A stretch of DNA of 64,000 nucleotides, from assembly GCA_938008435.1 (NCBI GenBank), contig CALLKK010000016.1, positions 1 through 64,000 on the forward strand, read 5' to 3'. The notes beneath the pieces were generated by a model that was given only the letters and a program-made list of their open reading frames with translations, was not told where the DNA came from and did no database searches. The DNA comes from an uncultured Steroidobacter sp. (lineage in GTDB: Bacteria; Pseudomonadota; Gammaproteobacteria; Steroidobacterales; Steroidobacteraceae). The position numbers were made by a program, and so were the translations under genes. Of the stretch, positions 35,519 to 44,132 are shown piece by piece; position 1 is the first letter of the stretch; each line of letters opens with the position of its first letter.

Positions 35519-38004
35519 AAGCGCTGCGCCTTGCCCTGCTTGCGCTCGTTCGCGACGGCAAATCGGGCGAGCTGCGCGTGCTCATGCTGGCGCTCGTGGT
35601 GGCCGTCGCTGCATTGACGGCGGTGGGTTTCTTCACGAGCCGCGTGCAACAAGCCGTCGATCGGCAGGCAGGCGAAGTGCTGGCGGCGGATCTGCGTTTG
35701 CAATCGCGCTCGCCGCTTGCGGACGATTACTTGCGCCTTGCGCAAGAAGCGGGGCTCGAGAGCGCGCAGCTCGCCACCTTCCCGAGCGTCGTCATGCACG
35801 GCGATGCGACGGCATTGAGCGCGATCACCGCCGTGTCGGATGGCTATCCGCTGCGCGGTCAGGTGCGAGTGGCGCCGACCCTGCTTGCGCCGGCGCAGGC
35901 GGCCGAAGGCATTCCCGGTCCGGGCGAAGCCTGGCTCGCCGCGCGCCTGTTCGCGCAGCTCGACATCGACATCGGCGCGCGCATTCAGGTCGGCAATGCC
36001 GAGCTCGTGGCCACGCGCGTGCTCGACTATCGGCCCGATCAAGGCTCGCAATTCGTCGATCTCGCGCCGACGCTGCTCATGCGCTTGGACGATGTGGCCG
36101 CCACAGGTCTCATCCAAGAAGGCAGCCGCGTTTCCTACGTGCAGCTCTTTGCCGGCGATCGTGCCGCGGTCGGCGCTTTCAAGGAGCTGCTCACAAGCCG
36201 CAAGAAACCGACCGAACGGCTGGCCGACATCAACGATGCGAGTCCGCAGATTCGTTCCGCCGTCGAGCGTGCTGGAAGATTCCTCAATCTCGCTGCGCTC
36301 GTGACATTGCTGTTGGCTGCGATTGCCGTCGCCATTGCTGCCCGGCGCTACGTAGCGCGGCATCTCGACACCGCCGCGCTGATGAAGAGCATCGGCGCTT
36401 CGCAGAATCTCGTGCTGGCGATCACTGTGCTCGAGCTTGCGATGATCGCGATCGCAGCCAGCATCGTCGGCGCAGCGCTCGGCTTCGGCGCGCAACACGG
36501 CATCGCCTATCTGCTCAAGGATCTCGTGCGCAGCGAATTACCGCCGCCGTCGTTGAGCGCCGCCGGCCTGGGGCTCGTCACCGCGCTCGCGATTCTCGTC
36601 GGCTTTGCTTTGCCGCCGCTCTTGCAGCTGCGCTTCGTCCCGCCCGCGCGCGTGCTGCGTCGTAATCTCGAGCCGCCGCCGCTGCGCTATGTCACCGTCT
36701 ACGGCACTGCGATTGCGGCACTGGTGGCGTTGCTCGGCTGGCTCGTGCGCGACCTCGCGCTGCTCAGCGTCGTTCTGGTCGGCACGCTCGTTACGTTCGC
36801 CGCGTTGATCGGCGCCGGTGCGCTGCTCGTGCTGGCGCTCGGACGATTGCGTGGCAGCGTCGGCGTCGCGTGGCGCTACGGTATCGCGAACATCGCAAGG
36901 CGCGGTCGCGACAGCGTCATTCAAGTCGTGGCATTCGGCTTGGGGCTCATGGTGCTGCTGTTGCTTGCGGTCGTGCGCAGCGATCTCATGCAGGAGTGGC
37001 GCGCGAGCTTGCCTGCCGACGCGCCGAATCAGTTCATGATCAATATCCGTCCGGAGCAGGCGTCCGACGTGCGCGACTTCTTCGCCGAGCGCGGCTTTGC
37101 GCCGCCCGAGCTCGTTCCGATGGTGCGCGCGCGCCTCGTCGAGATCAACGAGCGGCCCGTCGGCGAGATCGAGTTGCCGACGGATCGCGGCCGCGAATTC
37201 ATCGAGCGCGAGGCGAATCTCACCTGGGCGCAGCACATACAAGTCGACAACACGCTCGTGGCGGGCACGTGGTGGACGCCCGACGACGGTGGCGGTCCGC
37301 GTGTTTCCGTCGAGATCGAAATGGCCCGCGCGCTCGGGCTCGAGCTCGGCGACGTATTGACGTACGACGTGGCGGGCGAGCGCGTGAGCGCGCGCGTCAC
37401 GAGCTTTCGCAAAGTGCAATGGGACACGTTCCGGCCGAACTTCTTCATGGTGTTCTCGCCGGGCACGCTCGACGATCAAACGGGCACGTACATCACGAGC
37501 ATTCACGTGCCGCGCGAGCGCAAACGCGACTTGCTCGATTTCATGCGACGCTTTCCCGAAGTGACGGTGATCGACATCGAGGCGATTCTCGCGCAGGTGC
37601 GCGGTGTCATGGACAAGGCGGCGCTCGCAGTGCAGTACGTGTTCGGATTCACGTTGCTCGCCGGGGTCGCAGTGCTGCTCGCGGCGATTCAAGCGACGCG
37701 CGATGAGCGTCGTTACGAGAGTGCGATGCTGCGCACGCTCGGTGCGCGCCGTCGCGTCGTGCTGCAAGGCGTGGCCGCGGAGTTCACCACGCTCGGGCTG
37801 CTGGCGGGCACGCTCGCAGCATTCGGTGCGAGCGCGGCGGGTTATGTCCTGGCGCGGCGTGTCTTCAATCTCGATTACAGCGTCGATCCGACGGTCTGGA
37901 TCGTCGGCTTGCTTGCGGGTGCGTTGCTCGTCGGCGTGACAGGCACGCTGGCAACTCGCTCGGTCGTCGATCATCCGCCGATCGAGACACTGCGCAAGGG
38001 ATAA
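35515..38004 (+). CDS. ABC transporter permease (YbbP-like, FtsX/MacB superfamily)
   Basis: An 829-aa inner-membrane permease with two FtsX-type repeats. N-terminal helix (LMLALVVAVAALTAVGFF), a large periplasmic domain (about 50-250), three helices near 265-380, further helices around 400-460, a second periplasmic domain (about 500-690) and three C-terminal helices. The FtsX-typical ARRYVARHLDTAALMKSIGAS and TRDERRYESAMLRTLGARRR occur at the start of each helix bundle. It forms a type VII ABC system with the preceding ATPase. YbbAP-type systems near tesA have been linked to lipid or hydrophobic compound handling; the substrate here is unknown. Confidence 0.92.
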   Translation: MKALRLALLALVRDGKSGELRVLMLALVVAVAALTAVGFFTSRVQQAVDRQAGEVLAADLRLQSRSPLADDYLRLAQEAGLESAQLATFPSVVMHGDATALSAITAVSDGYPLRGQVRVAPTLLAPAQAAEGIPGPGEAWLAARLFAQLDIDIGARIQVGNAELVATRVLDYRPDQGSQFVDLAPTLLMRLDDVAATGLIQEGSRVSYVQLFAGDRAAVGAFKELLTSRKKPTERLADINDASPQIRSAVERAGRFLNLAALVTLLLAAIAVAIAARRYVARHLDTAALMKSIGASQNLVLAITVLELAMIAIAASIVGAALGFGAQHGIAYLLKDLVRSELPPPSLSAAGLGLVTALAILVGFALPPLLQLRFVPPARVLRRNLEPPPLRYVTVYGTAIAALVALLGWLVRDLALLSVVLVGTLVTFAALIGAGALLVLALGRLRGSVGVAWRYGIANIARRGRDSVIQVVAFGLGLMVLLLLAVVRSDLMQEWRASLPADAPNQFMINIRPEQASDVRDFFAERGFAPPELVPMVRARLVEINERPVGEIELPTDRGREFIEREANLTWAQHIQVDNTLVAGTWWTPDDGGGPRVSVEIEMARALGLELGDVLTYDVAGERVSARVTSFRKVQWDTFRPNFFMVFSPGTLDDQTGTYITSIHVPRERKRDLLDFMRRFPEVTVIDIEAILAQVRGVMDKAALAVQYVFGFTLLAGVAVLLAAIQATRDERRYESAMLRTLGARRRVVLQGVAAEFTTLGLLAGTLAAFGASAAGYVLARRVFNLDYSVDPTVWIVGLLAGALLVGVTGTLATRSVVDHPPIETLRKG

Positions 38005-38015
38005 AGCGCTTTCGG

Positions 38016-38789
38016 CTACTGAAGCGCGAGGCGGATCCAGCCGTACTCTTCGGTGCGACCGCGCCAGTCGTAGGCATCGAGGCGCAACAGATATTCGCCG
38101 GGACCGAACGCCGATGAGTTGAGCGCCAGGCGCAGCTCGCGATTGGAATCGCGCGTCAGCCGGCGGATCTGCAGCAGGCGTCCTTCGGTGACATTGTCGA
38201 TCGTGATCTGAAATTGCGTCGCCCTGCCTTCCGAGACGTCGATGTGCAGCTCGAGCAATTGCGGCGGGGTGAGCCAGCCGAGGTGAAGTGTCGGCTCGGC
38301 CGGACGTCCACGTACCGGACGCAGGCGGTACGTTTGTACGCTGGCCGGCGCCTGCATCCGCTGCGACTCGGCGCGTCGCTCGGCGGTCCTGAGCTGCTGC
38401 TCGAGCTCGTTCGCACGCAGCGCATACATGACCAGGCCCGCGAGCGCGGCCAGCAGTGCGATGACAACGGCGAAAAAGAAGCCACGGTGCACGCCGCCCG
38501 CGCCGTGCGAACGTGCCGGCACATCGTCGTCATCCTCCAGATCGTCGTCGTCAGCCTCGACCGCGGCGCGCGTGGTGCTCGATGGAATCGTTTGAAAGAT
38601 GCCGGTTTCGCTGTCGTCGGCCGGACGTCGCGACAACCGCGCCTTGAGCCGCACCGGAATCGGCAGCTCGTTGAGCAGCTCGGGATGCTCCAGACAGTAT
38701 TTCTCGAACTCGCGCGCCTCGCGCACGGTCAGCTCACCGGCGAGATAACGCTCGACGATGCGCTCGCTTTCGATGTACTTACGATCCAT
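38016..38789 (-). CDS. Single-pass membrane protein with anti-sigma-like N-terminus
   Basis: A 257-aa protein. The N-terminal about 50 residues (ESERIVERYLAGELTVREAREFEKYCLEHPELL) resemble the helical N-domain of anti-sigma factors, but without the zinc His/Cys set. An acidic stretch (DDDDLEDDDD) precedes one membrane helix (GFFFAVVIALLAALAGLVMYAL), a short periplasmic coiled coil (NELEQQLRTAERRAESQRM), and a C-terminal beta-rich domain. No sigma factor gene is adjacent. The gene is convergent with the ABC permease at 11 bases. I do not recognise the family; a membrane regulator is a guess from the domain layout. Confidence 0.7.
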   Translation of the reverse strand: MDRKYIESERIVERYLAGELTVREAREFEKYCLEHPELLNELPIPVRLKARLSRRPADDSETGIFQTIPSSTTRAAVEADDDDLEDDDDVPARSHGAGGVHRGFFFAVVIALLAALAGLVMYALRANELEQQLRTAERRAESQRMQAPASVQTYRLRPVRGRPAEPTLHLGWLTPPQLLELHIDVSEGRATQFQITIDNVTEGRLLQIRRLTRDSNRELRLALNSSAFGPGEYLLRLDAYDWRGRTEEYGWIRLALQ

Positions 38790-38818
38790 TCGTATCCGGC
38801 ACGTGCTTTAGGCCCGAA

Positions 38819-39355
38819 TCACGATTCAGGCGCCTCCGCTTCGCGTTTGCACAGTTCGCATTGCGGCCAATAGGGCTTCGCGATGCGATCGAGCCGATCG
38901 CGTGTCTGCCGTTCGAAGAACGCACGCGCGGCTTGCGATCCGGGGCTGTCCGTGTAGCCCAGCCCGACAACGCGAACGTGCGTCATATCTTGGCCGGACG
39001 GCGTGAAATAGATCACGGTCCAGAGCCCTTGCATGGCATCTTTGTCGGGAAACCCGGCCGGCGGTTGAGTCAGGCGCAGGGCGAGCATGCGTTGCGGTTC
39101 GTAGGCGAGGATCTCGTAGGCTTCGAGGTCGACGCGGCCGTTCCGCGCAGCGTGCTTGAGCCGAATCGCTCCGCCGAGACGCAGCTCGACGTCCGCCCGC
39201 ACGGCGCCCGTCTGCACCAGGCCGTCGGCCGTCGTGAAGAGCCGCCAAACGTCCGCGAGCGGCGCGTTGATGAAGCCTTCGGTGACGAGCGGCTCGGCAG
39301 CGAGCGCGCCAGGAAAGGGCAGGAGCGTACAGATAATAAGGAGAAGGCGTTTCAT
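38819..39355 (-). CDS. Exported SRPBCC/START-like (AHSA1-type) protein
   Basis: A 178-aa protein with signal peptide (MKRLLLIICTLLPFPGALAAEP). The body is a helix-grip fold: TEGFINAPLADVWRLFTTADGLVQ at the start, GGAIRLKHAARNGRVDLEAYEILAYEPQRMLALRL in the middle and TRVRVVGLGY-type THVRVVGLGYTDSPGSQAARAFFERQTRDRLDRI at the end, as in AHSA1/polyketide cyclase-like domains. A CELC pair sits at the C-terminus. Exported versions bind hydrophobic ligands in some families; the ligand here is unknown. It is 29 bases upstream of the membrane protein gene on the same strand, so both are probably co-transcribed. Confidence 0.8.
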   Translation of the reverse strand: MKRLLLIICTLLPFPGALAAEPLVTEGFINAPLADVWRLFTTADGLVQTGAVRADVELRLGGAIRLKHAARNGRVDLEAYEILAYEPQRMLALRLTQPPAGFPDKDAMQGLWTVIYFTPSGQDMTHVRVVGLGYTDSPGSQAARAFFERQTRDRLDRIAKPYWPQCELCKREAEAPES

Positions 39356-39825
39356 GGACCGTGCGAAACCAAAGCGCTTGAGAAATGCCGTCTGTCAGTC
39401 ACCGCAGCGCCCGCCCGCGCAAAAAGGGTTCTTGCGCACCTTCGGCCGATGCTGCGAAGCTTGCGGCCATTGTATGAATGGCTTGGAGCAGCCTTGCCTG
39501 CGCAGCTGCCGGCCATCGATCAGCGGGCGTCGACCAATAATGAGCCACACGTTGGCACGATCGGGCGAATGAAGCCATGACCCTCACCCTGCAAGCCGCT
39601 CGCATCCAAGACGTGCAAGAGCGCAGGGCGCCCAAGCCGTTCGCGATCGTGGCGGATCGAGGATCCGGCCGGCGCGGGTCGGCCGATCCTGCGGAGGATC
39701 GACCGCGCGGGCACGCTGCGATCGCAGCGACTGTCGGCGGAGACACTACCACAGCAGCCAGGCCGTGTTCGCTTTTGGTGAGCGTTGCCGGCCGGCGCGC
39801 GCGGCCCTGATTTGCGATCGGCGCC
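39356..39825. other. 470-base intergenic region without a credible gene
   Basis: It separates the exported SRPBCC gene from a PP2C gene. Frames present here are short, Arg/Ala-rich and lack a ribosome site. A dense set of short palindromes built on GGATC/GGCCGG lies at about 39655-39705. No terminator with a T-run or strong promoter was found. Confidence 0.45.
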
Positions 39826-40545
39826 ATGACGAAGCAGACCCAGCAAGGAGCCGCATTCGAACGGGTCTCGTCTGGGCGCACGCATGTCGGCAAAGTGCGG
39901 CCCACCAATCAAGACGCAATCCTCGCGCTCGATGCGTCCGGTCTGTGGGTCGTCGCGGACGGCATGGGCGGCTATCGCGACGGCGATGTCGCGAGCCGCA
40001 TGGTGTGCGAAGCGCTGGCGGATCTGAGTGCGGGCGCAACGCTCGATGAATCCATCGCCGCTGTGCGGACACGGCTGCAGGCCGTCAATCTCAAGCTGTA
40101 CAAGGCGGCCACCCGGGTGTTCGATCCGGTCGTGAGCGGCAGCACCGTGGCGGTGCTTGCCATGCACGACGATCAATGCGCTGCCATTTGGGCCGGCGAC
40201 AGCCGTGTCTACCGCTTGCGGGCCCGCCAGCTCGACCGGTTGACGACCGATCACACGATCGCCGCACAGCTCAATCTCCAGAGCGACGAAGCGGCGCATC
40301 ACGCCATCACCCGCGCGGTCGGTGGCGACGGGCGGCTCGTGCTGGATGTGCACCGCGACCGCATCGAGCGCGGCGATCGCTACTTGCTGTGTACGGACGG
40401 GCTGACGCACGAGGTCGGCGATACCCGCATCGCCGAGCTGCTGGCCGAGGGCGATCCAGCCACCTGCGCCGACGCGCTCATCGAGTCGGCGCTAGCCGAA
40501 GGCGGGCGGGACAACGTCAGCGTCATCGTCGTCGACGTGCGCTAA
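39826..40545 (+). CDS. PP2C-family serine/threonine protein phosphatase (second copy)
   Basis: A 239-aa soluble phosphatase: GKVRPTNQDA, VVADGMGGYRDGD, AGDSRVYRLRARQLDRLTTDHT, LLCTDGLTHEVGD and GGRDNVSVIVVDV are the classic metal-binding and catalytic motifs, all intact. It differs from the copy at 12.5 kb and is closer to the PppA/Stp1-like consensus (final DNVSVIVV). No kinase, FHA or type VI secretion gene is adjacent. Located 123 bases upstream of proS. Confidence 0.93.
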   Translation: MTKQTQQGAAFERVSSGRTHVGKVRPTNQDAILALDASGLWVVADGMGGYRDGDVASRMVCEALADLSAGATLDESIAAVRTRLQAVNLKLYKAATRVFDPVVSGSTVAVLAMHDDQCAAIWAGDSRVYRLRARQLDRLTTDHTIAAQLNLQSDEAAHHAITRAVGGDGRLVLDVHRDRIERGDRYLLCTDGLTHEVGDTRIAELLAEGDPATCADALIESALAEGGRDNVSVIVVDVR

Positions 40546-40668
40546 CGGCGGCCTGCGGTCGCCGGCTCGAGCCACACGCAGCGTTCGCCGCCCGGACCGG
40601 CAGGCGAACGGACCTGAAATCTGGTGTAATTCGCTTCCTTTTTCCCCTTTGACCCCCGATTGACGAGA

Positions 40669-42198
40669 ATGAGCACCACGCCGAGGACTGCCATCAGCCC
40701 GACCCGGGAAGAGAACTACGCCGAGTGGTACCAACAGGTCATTCGCGCGGCGGATCTTGCCGAAAATTCGCCCGTACGCGGTTGCATGGTCATCAAGCCG
40801 TGGGGCTACGCGTTGTGGGAGAACATGCAGCGCGTGCTCGACGACATGTTCAAGGCGACGGGCCATCAAAACGCCTACTTCCCGGTGTTCATTCCGCTCT
40901 CCTTCCTGCAGAAGGAAGCACAGCACGTCGAAGGATTCGCGAAGGAATGCGCCGTCGTCACGCATCATCGCTTGCAGGTAAACGCAGAGGGCAAGCTCGT
41001 GCCGGCCGGCGAGCTCGATGAGCCGCTTGTCGTGCGTCCGACGTCGGAGACGATCATCGGCGATGCGTTCGCACGCTGGGTGCAGAGCTATCGCGATCTG
41101 CCGCTGCTCATCAATCAATGGGCGAATGTCGTGCGCTGGGAGATGCGCACGCGCATGTTCCTCAGAACCGCCGAGTTTCTCTGGCAAGAAGGCCATACCG
41201 CGCATGCGACGCGCGAAGAAGCGCTCGAAGAGACGATGCGCATGCTCGATGTGTATGCCAAGTTCGCCGAAGAGTGGATGGCGATGCCCGTGATCAAGGG
41301 CGAGAAGACGGCGGGCGAGCGCTTCCCGGGCGCCGATCGCACCTATTGCATCGAGGCGATGATGCAGGATCGCAAAGCCCTGCAGGCCGGCACCAGCCAC
41401 TTCCTCGGACAGAACTTCGCGCGCGCGAGCGAAATCCAGTTCCTCGACCAGAACGGCGTGCATCAATATGCCTGGACGACGAGCTGGGGATGCTCGACGC
41501 GCCTGATCGGCGGGCTGTTGATGACCCATTCCGACGACGATGGCCTCGTGCTGCCGCCGCGGCTTGCGCCGACGCACATCGTGATCCTGCCCATCTATCG
41601 CTCCGAGCAGGATCGTGGTCGCGTGCTCGAGTACTGCAACTCGCTTGCGGCAGAGCTGCGCGCCAAGCGCTATGCGGAACGTCCGCTCAGCGTCACCGTC
41701 GACGACCGCGACGAGCGCGGCGGCGAGAAGGTCTGGGGCTGGATCAAGAAGGGCGTGCCGGTGCGCCTCGAGATCGGACCGCGCGATATCGAGAAGGATG
41801 CCGTCTTCATGGGTCGGCGCGACCGCGCCCCGAAGGAAAAGCAGAGCATCCCGCGCAGCGAGTTCGTGGCGACGGTGACCGAGCTCTTGCAGTCGATCCA
41901 GGATAGCTTGCTGGCGCGCGCGCGAGCCTTCCGCGAACAACATACGCACACGATCGACAGCAAAGAGGATTTCTACGACTTCTTCACCGCCCCGCCCGCG
42001 CCGGAAAATGCGCCGACGCCGATTCACGGCGGCTTTGCGCTCACGCACTTCAGCGGCGAGGTCGCGCTCGAAGAGCGCATCAAGGAAGATCTCGGCGTGA
42101 CCGTGCGCTGCATTCCGCTCGAGAAGGGCGAGCCCGGTATCTGTCCGTTCACCGGCAAGCCGAGCGCACAGCGCGTCGTCTGGGCGAAGTCGTACTGA
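40669..42198 (+). CDS. proS: Prolyl-tRNA synthetase, archaeal/eukaryotic-type
   Basis: A 509-aa class II aminoacyl-tRNA synthetase charging tRNA-Pro. It is short, lacks the editing INS domain found in the usual E. coli-type ProRS, and ends in the C-terminal tyrosine (AKSY) typical of the archaeal/eukaryal-type enzyme. Class II motifs: VRPTSETIIGDAF, RWEMRTRMFLRTAEFLWQEGHTAH and TSWGCSTRLIGGLLMTHSDDDGLVLPPRLAP. The ATG at 40669 is chosen over TTG 40660. The type switch is unusual for a gammaproteobacterium but known in scattered bacteria. Confidence 0.95.
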   Translation: MSTTPRTAISPTREENYAEWYQQVIRAADLAENSPVRGCMVIKPWGYALWENMQRVLDDMFKATGHQNAYFPVFIPLSFLQKEAQHVEGFAKECAVVTHHRLQVNAEGKLVPAGELDEPLVVRPTSETIIGDAFARWVQSYRDLPLLINQWANVVRWEMRTRMFLRTAEFLWQEGHTAHATREEALEETMRMLDVYAKFAEEWMAMPVIKGEKTAGERFPGADRTYCIEAMMQDRKALQAGTSHFLGQNFARASEIQFLDQNGVHQYAWTTSWGCSTRLIGGLLMTHSDDDGLVLPPRLAPTHIVILPIYRSEQDRGRVLEYCNSLAAELRAKRYAERPLSVTVDDRDERGGEKVWGWIKKGVPVRLEIGPRDIEKDAVFMGRRDRAPKEKQSIPRSEFVATVTELLQSIQDSLLARARAFREQHTHTIDSKEDFYDFFTAPPAPENAPTPIHGGFALTHFSGEVALEERIKEDLGVTVRCIPLEKGEPGICPFTGKPSAQRVVWAKSY

Positions 42199-42357
42199 TG
42201 CATCGGCGAGGCGACCGCGCGGCTGCGAGACCGAGCCGATGACGGCCACGGTCGCCGGCGCCTGATCCATCGGGCCGCTCGCCTCAGCGTGGCGGGCTCG
42301 TCCGGTTGCATCGCCCCCTCGCCTGCGCCTCGTCAAACCATCGGGTCGACCCTGACC

Positions 42358-43329
42358 ATGGATGCTGCTCGTCGTCGTGCGCTCCTGCAGATCCACTTCT
42401 GCGTGCTCTTGTGGGGATTCACGGCGATCCTCGGCAAGTTGATCTCGCTCGCTGCGCTGCCGCTCGTGTGGTGGCGCATGCTCGTCGTGTGCGGATCGCT
42501 GCTGCTCGTGAAGGCCTTCTGGCGGGGGCTGCGGGAGATGACCCGCAAGCTGATCTTCATCTTCTGCGGCATCGGCTGCATCGTCGCGTTGCACTGGCTG
42601 ACGTTCTATGCGTCGATCAAGCTGTCGAACGCCTCGGTGGCGGCGACCTGCATGGCCCTTGCGCCCGTGTTCATCGCGTTCGTCGAACCGCTCGTCGTGC
42701 GACGCCGCTTCGACATGACCGAGCTGCTCTTCGGACTGTCCGTGATTCCGGGCGTTGCCTTGGTAGTGGGCGGTACGCCGAGCGGCATGCGGCTCGGTAT
42801 TGCGGTCGGCGTGCTCTCGGCGTTCTTCGTCGCCGTCTTCAGCTCCTTGAACAAGCGCTACATCGCAAGCTCCTCCGTGTTGACGATCACCGGCATCGAG
42901 ATGGGCGCCGGCGCCCTCTTTCTCACCGCGGCGAGCGGCTTGTTTCCAGGAACGCCGCTCTTCGTCGTGCCCGAATGGCGCGATGCGTTGCTGCTGCTCG
43001 TGCTTTCGTTCGGCTGTACGTCGCTGCCGTTTGCCTTGTCGTTGGTCGCGCTGAAACAGCTCAGTGCATTCTCGACGGCGCTCGCCGTGAACTTGGAGCC
43101 GATCTATTCGATCGTGCTCGCGATCCTGCTGTTCGGTGAACAGCGCGAGCTTGGGGTGAGTTTCTACGTCGGCGTCGCGATCCTGCTCCTCGTCGTGTTC
43201 ACTCACCCGCTTTGGGCCGAACGCGCAGCGACGCGGCGCGCAACCGCGGCGACATCGCCTGCGGCGCGCGACGCTAACGCCGCTGCAGCAGCTGATCGAC
43301 CCGATCGCGGTACGAACGGCTCAGCTTGA
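42358..43329 (+). CDS. DMT-superfamily (EamA) transporter
   Basis: A 323-aa integral membrane protein with about ten hydrophobic helices in two EamA repeats. Typical features are HFCVLLWGFTAILGKLISLAALPLVWWRM at the start, WLTFYASIKLSNASVAATCMALAPVFIAF in the first repeat and ALSLVALKQLSAFSTALAVNLEPIYSIVLAILLFGE in the second. Members export amino acids or other metabolites; the substrate is unknown. The last 35 residues form an Ala/Arg-rich tail whose coding bases overlap the 3' end of the convergent response regulator gene by 56 bases, suggesting a run-on past an older stop codon. Confidence 0.9.
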   Translation: MDAARRRALLQIHFCVLLWGFTAILGKLISLAALPLVWWRMLVVCGSLLLVKAFWRGLREMTRKLIFIFCGIGCIVALHWLTFYASIKLSNASVAATCMALAPVFIAFVEPLVVRRRFDMTELLFGLSVIPGVALVVGGTPSGMRLGIAVGVLSAFFVAVFSSLNKRYIASSSVLTITGIEMGAGALFLTAASGLFPGTPLFVVPEWRDALLLLVLSFGCTSLPFALSLVALKQLSAFSTALAVNLEPIYSIVLAILLFGEQRELGVSFYVGVAILLLVVFTHPLWAERAATRRATAATSPAARDANAAAAADRPDRGTNGSA

Positions 43330-44101
43330 TTTCCTGGCCGTTGTCGAGGGAGAGGAAGTACTCGCCGTTGGTGTGAGGACGCAAGCGGCGCACGCGATTG
43401 ACGTTGACGATCGTCGAGCGGTGCACGCGCTGGAACATCTCCGGATCGAGAATGGCTTCGAGGGACTTCATCGTCTCGCGCAGCACGTAGGTGCGCCCGT
43501 CGGCGTGCACGCACATGTAGTCGCCGGCCGCATCGATCCAGTCGATCGAACGCACGTCGAGCCGCACCGTGCCCGACTCATCGCGGATCGGCAGCACCTG
43601 CGGATAGCGCTTGACGGCGACCGTCGCGCCGAGCTGCTCCTTGAGCACGTTGGGATCGAGCGCACCGCTTCCTTGAGTGGCCGCGATGAGCTGCATGAGC
43701 TTCTCGCGCTGCGCGAGCGCCGTGCGCTGCTCCCAGTGCGCGCGGATCCGATCGAGCGCCTGCAGGAAGCGCGCATCGTTGATCGGCTTGAGCAAATAGT
43801 CGAGCGCCTGCGCTTCGAAAGCATCGAGCGCGTAACGATCGTACGCGGTCACGAACACCGTCATCGGCAGCAGCTCGTGCGGCACGCGCGCGAGCACGTC
43901 GAATCCCGACAGTCCCGGCATCTGGATGTCGAGGAACATGAGGTCCGGTTTTTCCTTGGTGATCGTGGCGATCGCCTCGCGGCCGTTGCCGCATTCGGCA
44001 ACGACGGCGATGTCGGCATGTTTCTGCAGCCGCAGGCGGATGCCGCGCCGTGCGAGCTCCTCATCGTCCACGAGTATCGCGCGAATCGGTGTGTCAGCCA
44101 T
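43274..44101 (-). CDS. LytTR-family response regulator
   Basis: A 275-aa regulator: receiver domain at 1-120 (ILVDDEE, phospho-acceptor D in LMFLDIQMPGLSGFD, TAYDRYALDAFEAQALDYLLKP) and a LytTR DNA-binding domain at about 165-270 (IDWIDAAGDYMCVHADGRTYVLRETMKSLEAIL, FQRVHRSTIVNVNRVRRL). Such pairs (AlgR/LytR type) control envelope or metabolite transport genes. It is 31 bases downstream of a LytS-type kinase gene, its likely partner. Confidence 0.95.
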   Translation of the reverse strand: MADTPIRAILVDDEELARRGIRLRLQKHADIAVVAECGNGREAIATITKEKPDLMFLDIQMPGLSGFDVLARVPHELLPMTVFVTAYDRYALDAFEAQALDYLLKPINDARFLQALDRIRAHWEQRTALAQREKLMQLIAATQGSGALDPNVLKEQLGATVAVKRYPQVLPIRDESGTVRLDVRSIDWIDAAGDYMCVHADGRTYVLRETMKSLEAILDPEMFQRVHRSTIVNVNRVRRLRPHTNGEYFLSLDNGQEIKLSRSYRDRVDQLLQRR

Positions 44102-44132
44102 GATCCATACCTCGATTCGTCGCCGCGTCGCT

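Noticed and set aside
39577..39810. A 77-residue frame between the SRPBCC and PP2C genes
   Set aside because: It has no ribosome site, is low-complexity Arg/Ala-rich, and contains no recognisable domain.
40492..43206. A 904-residue open frame on the minus strand
   Set aside because: It runs antisense to proS and the EamA transporter, is Arg/His/Glu-rich like other GC-rich shadow frames, and has no recognisable motif.
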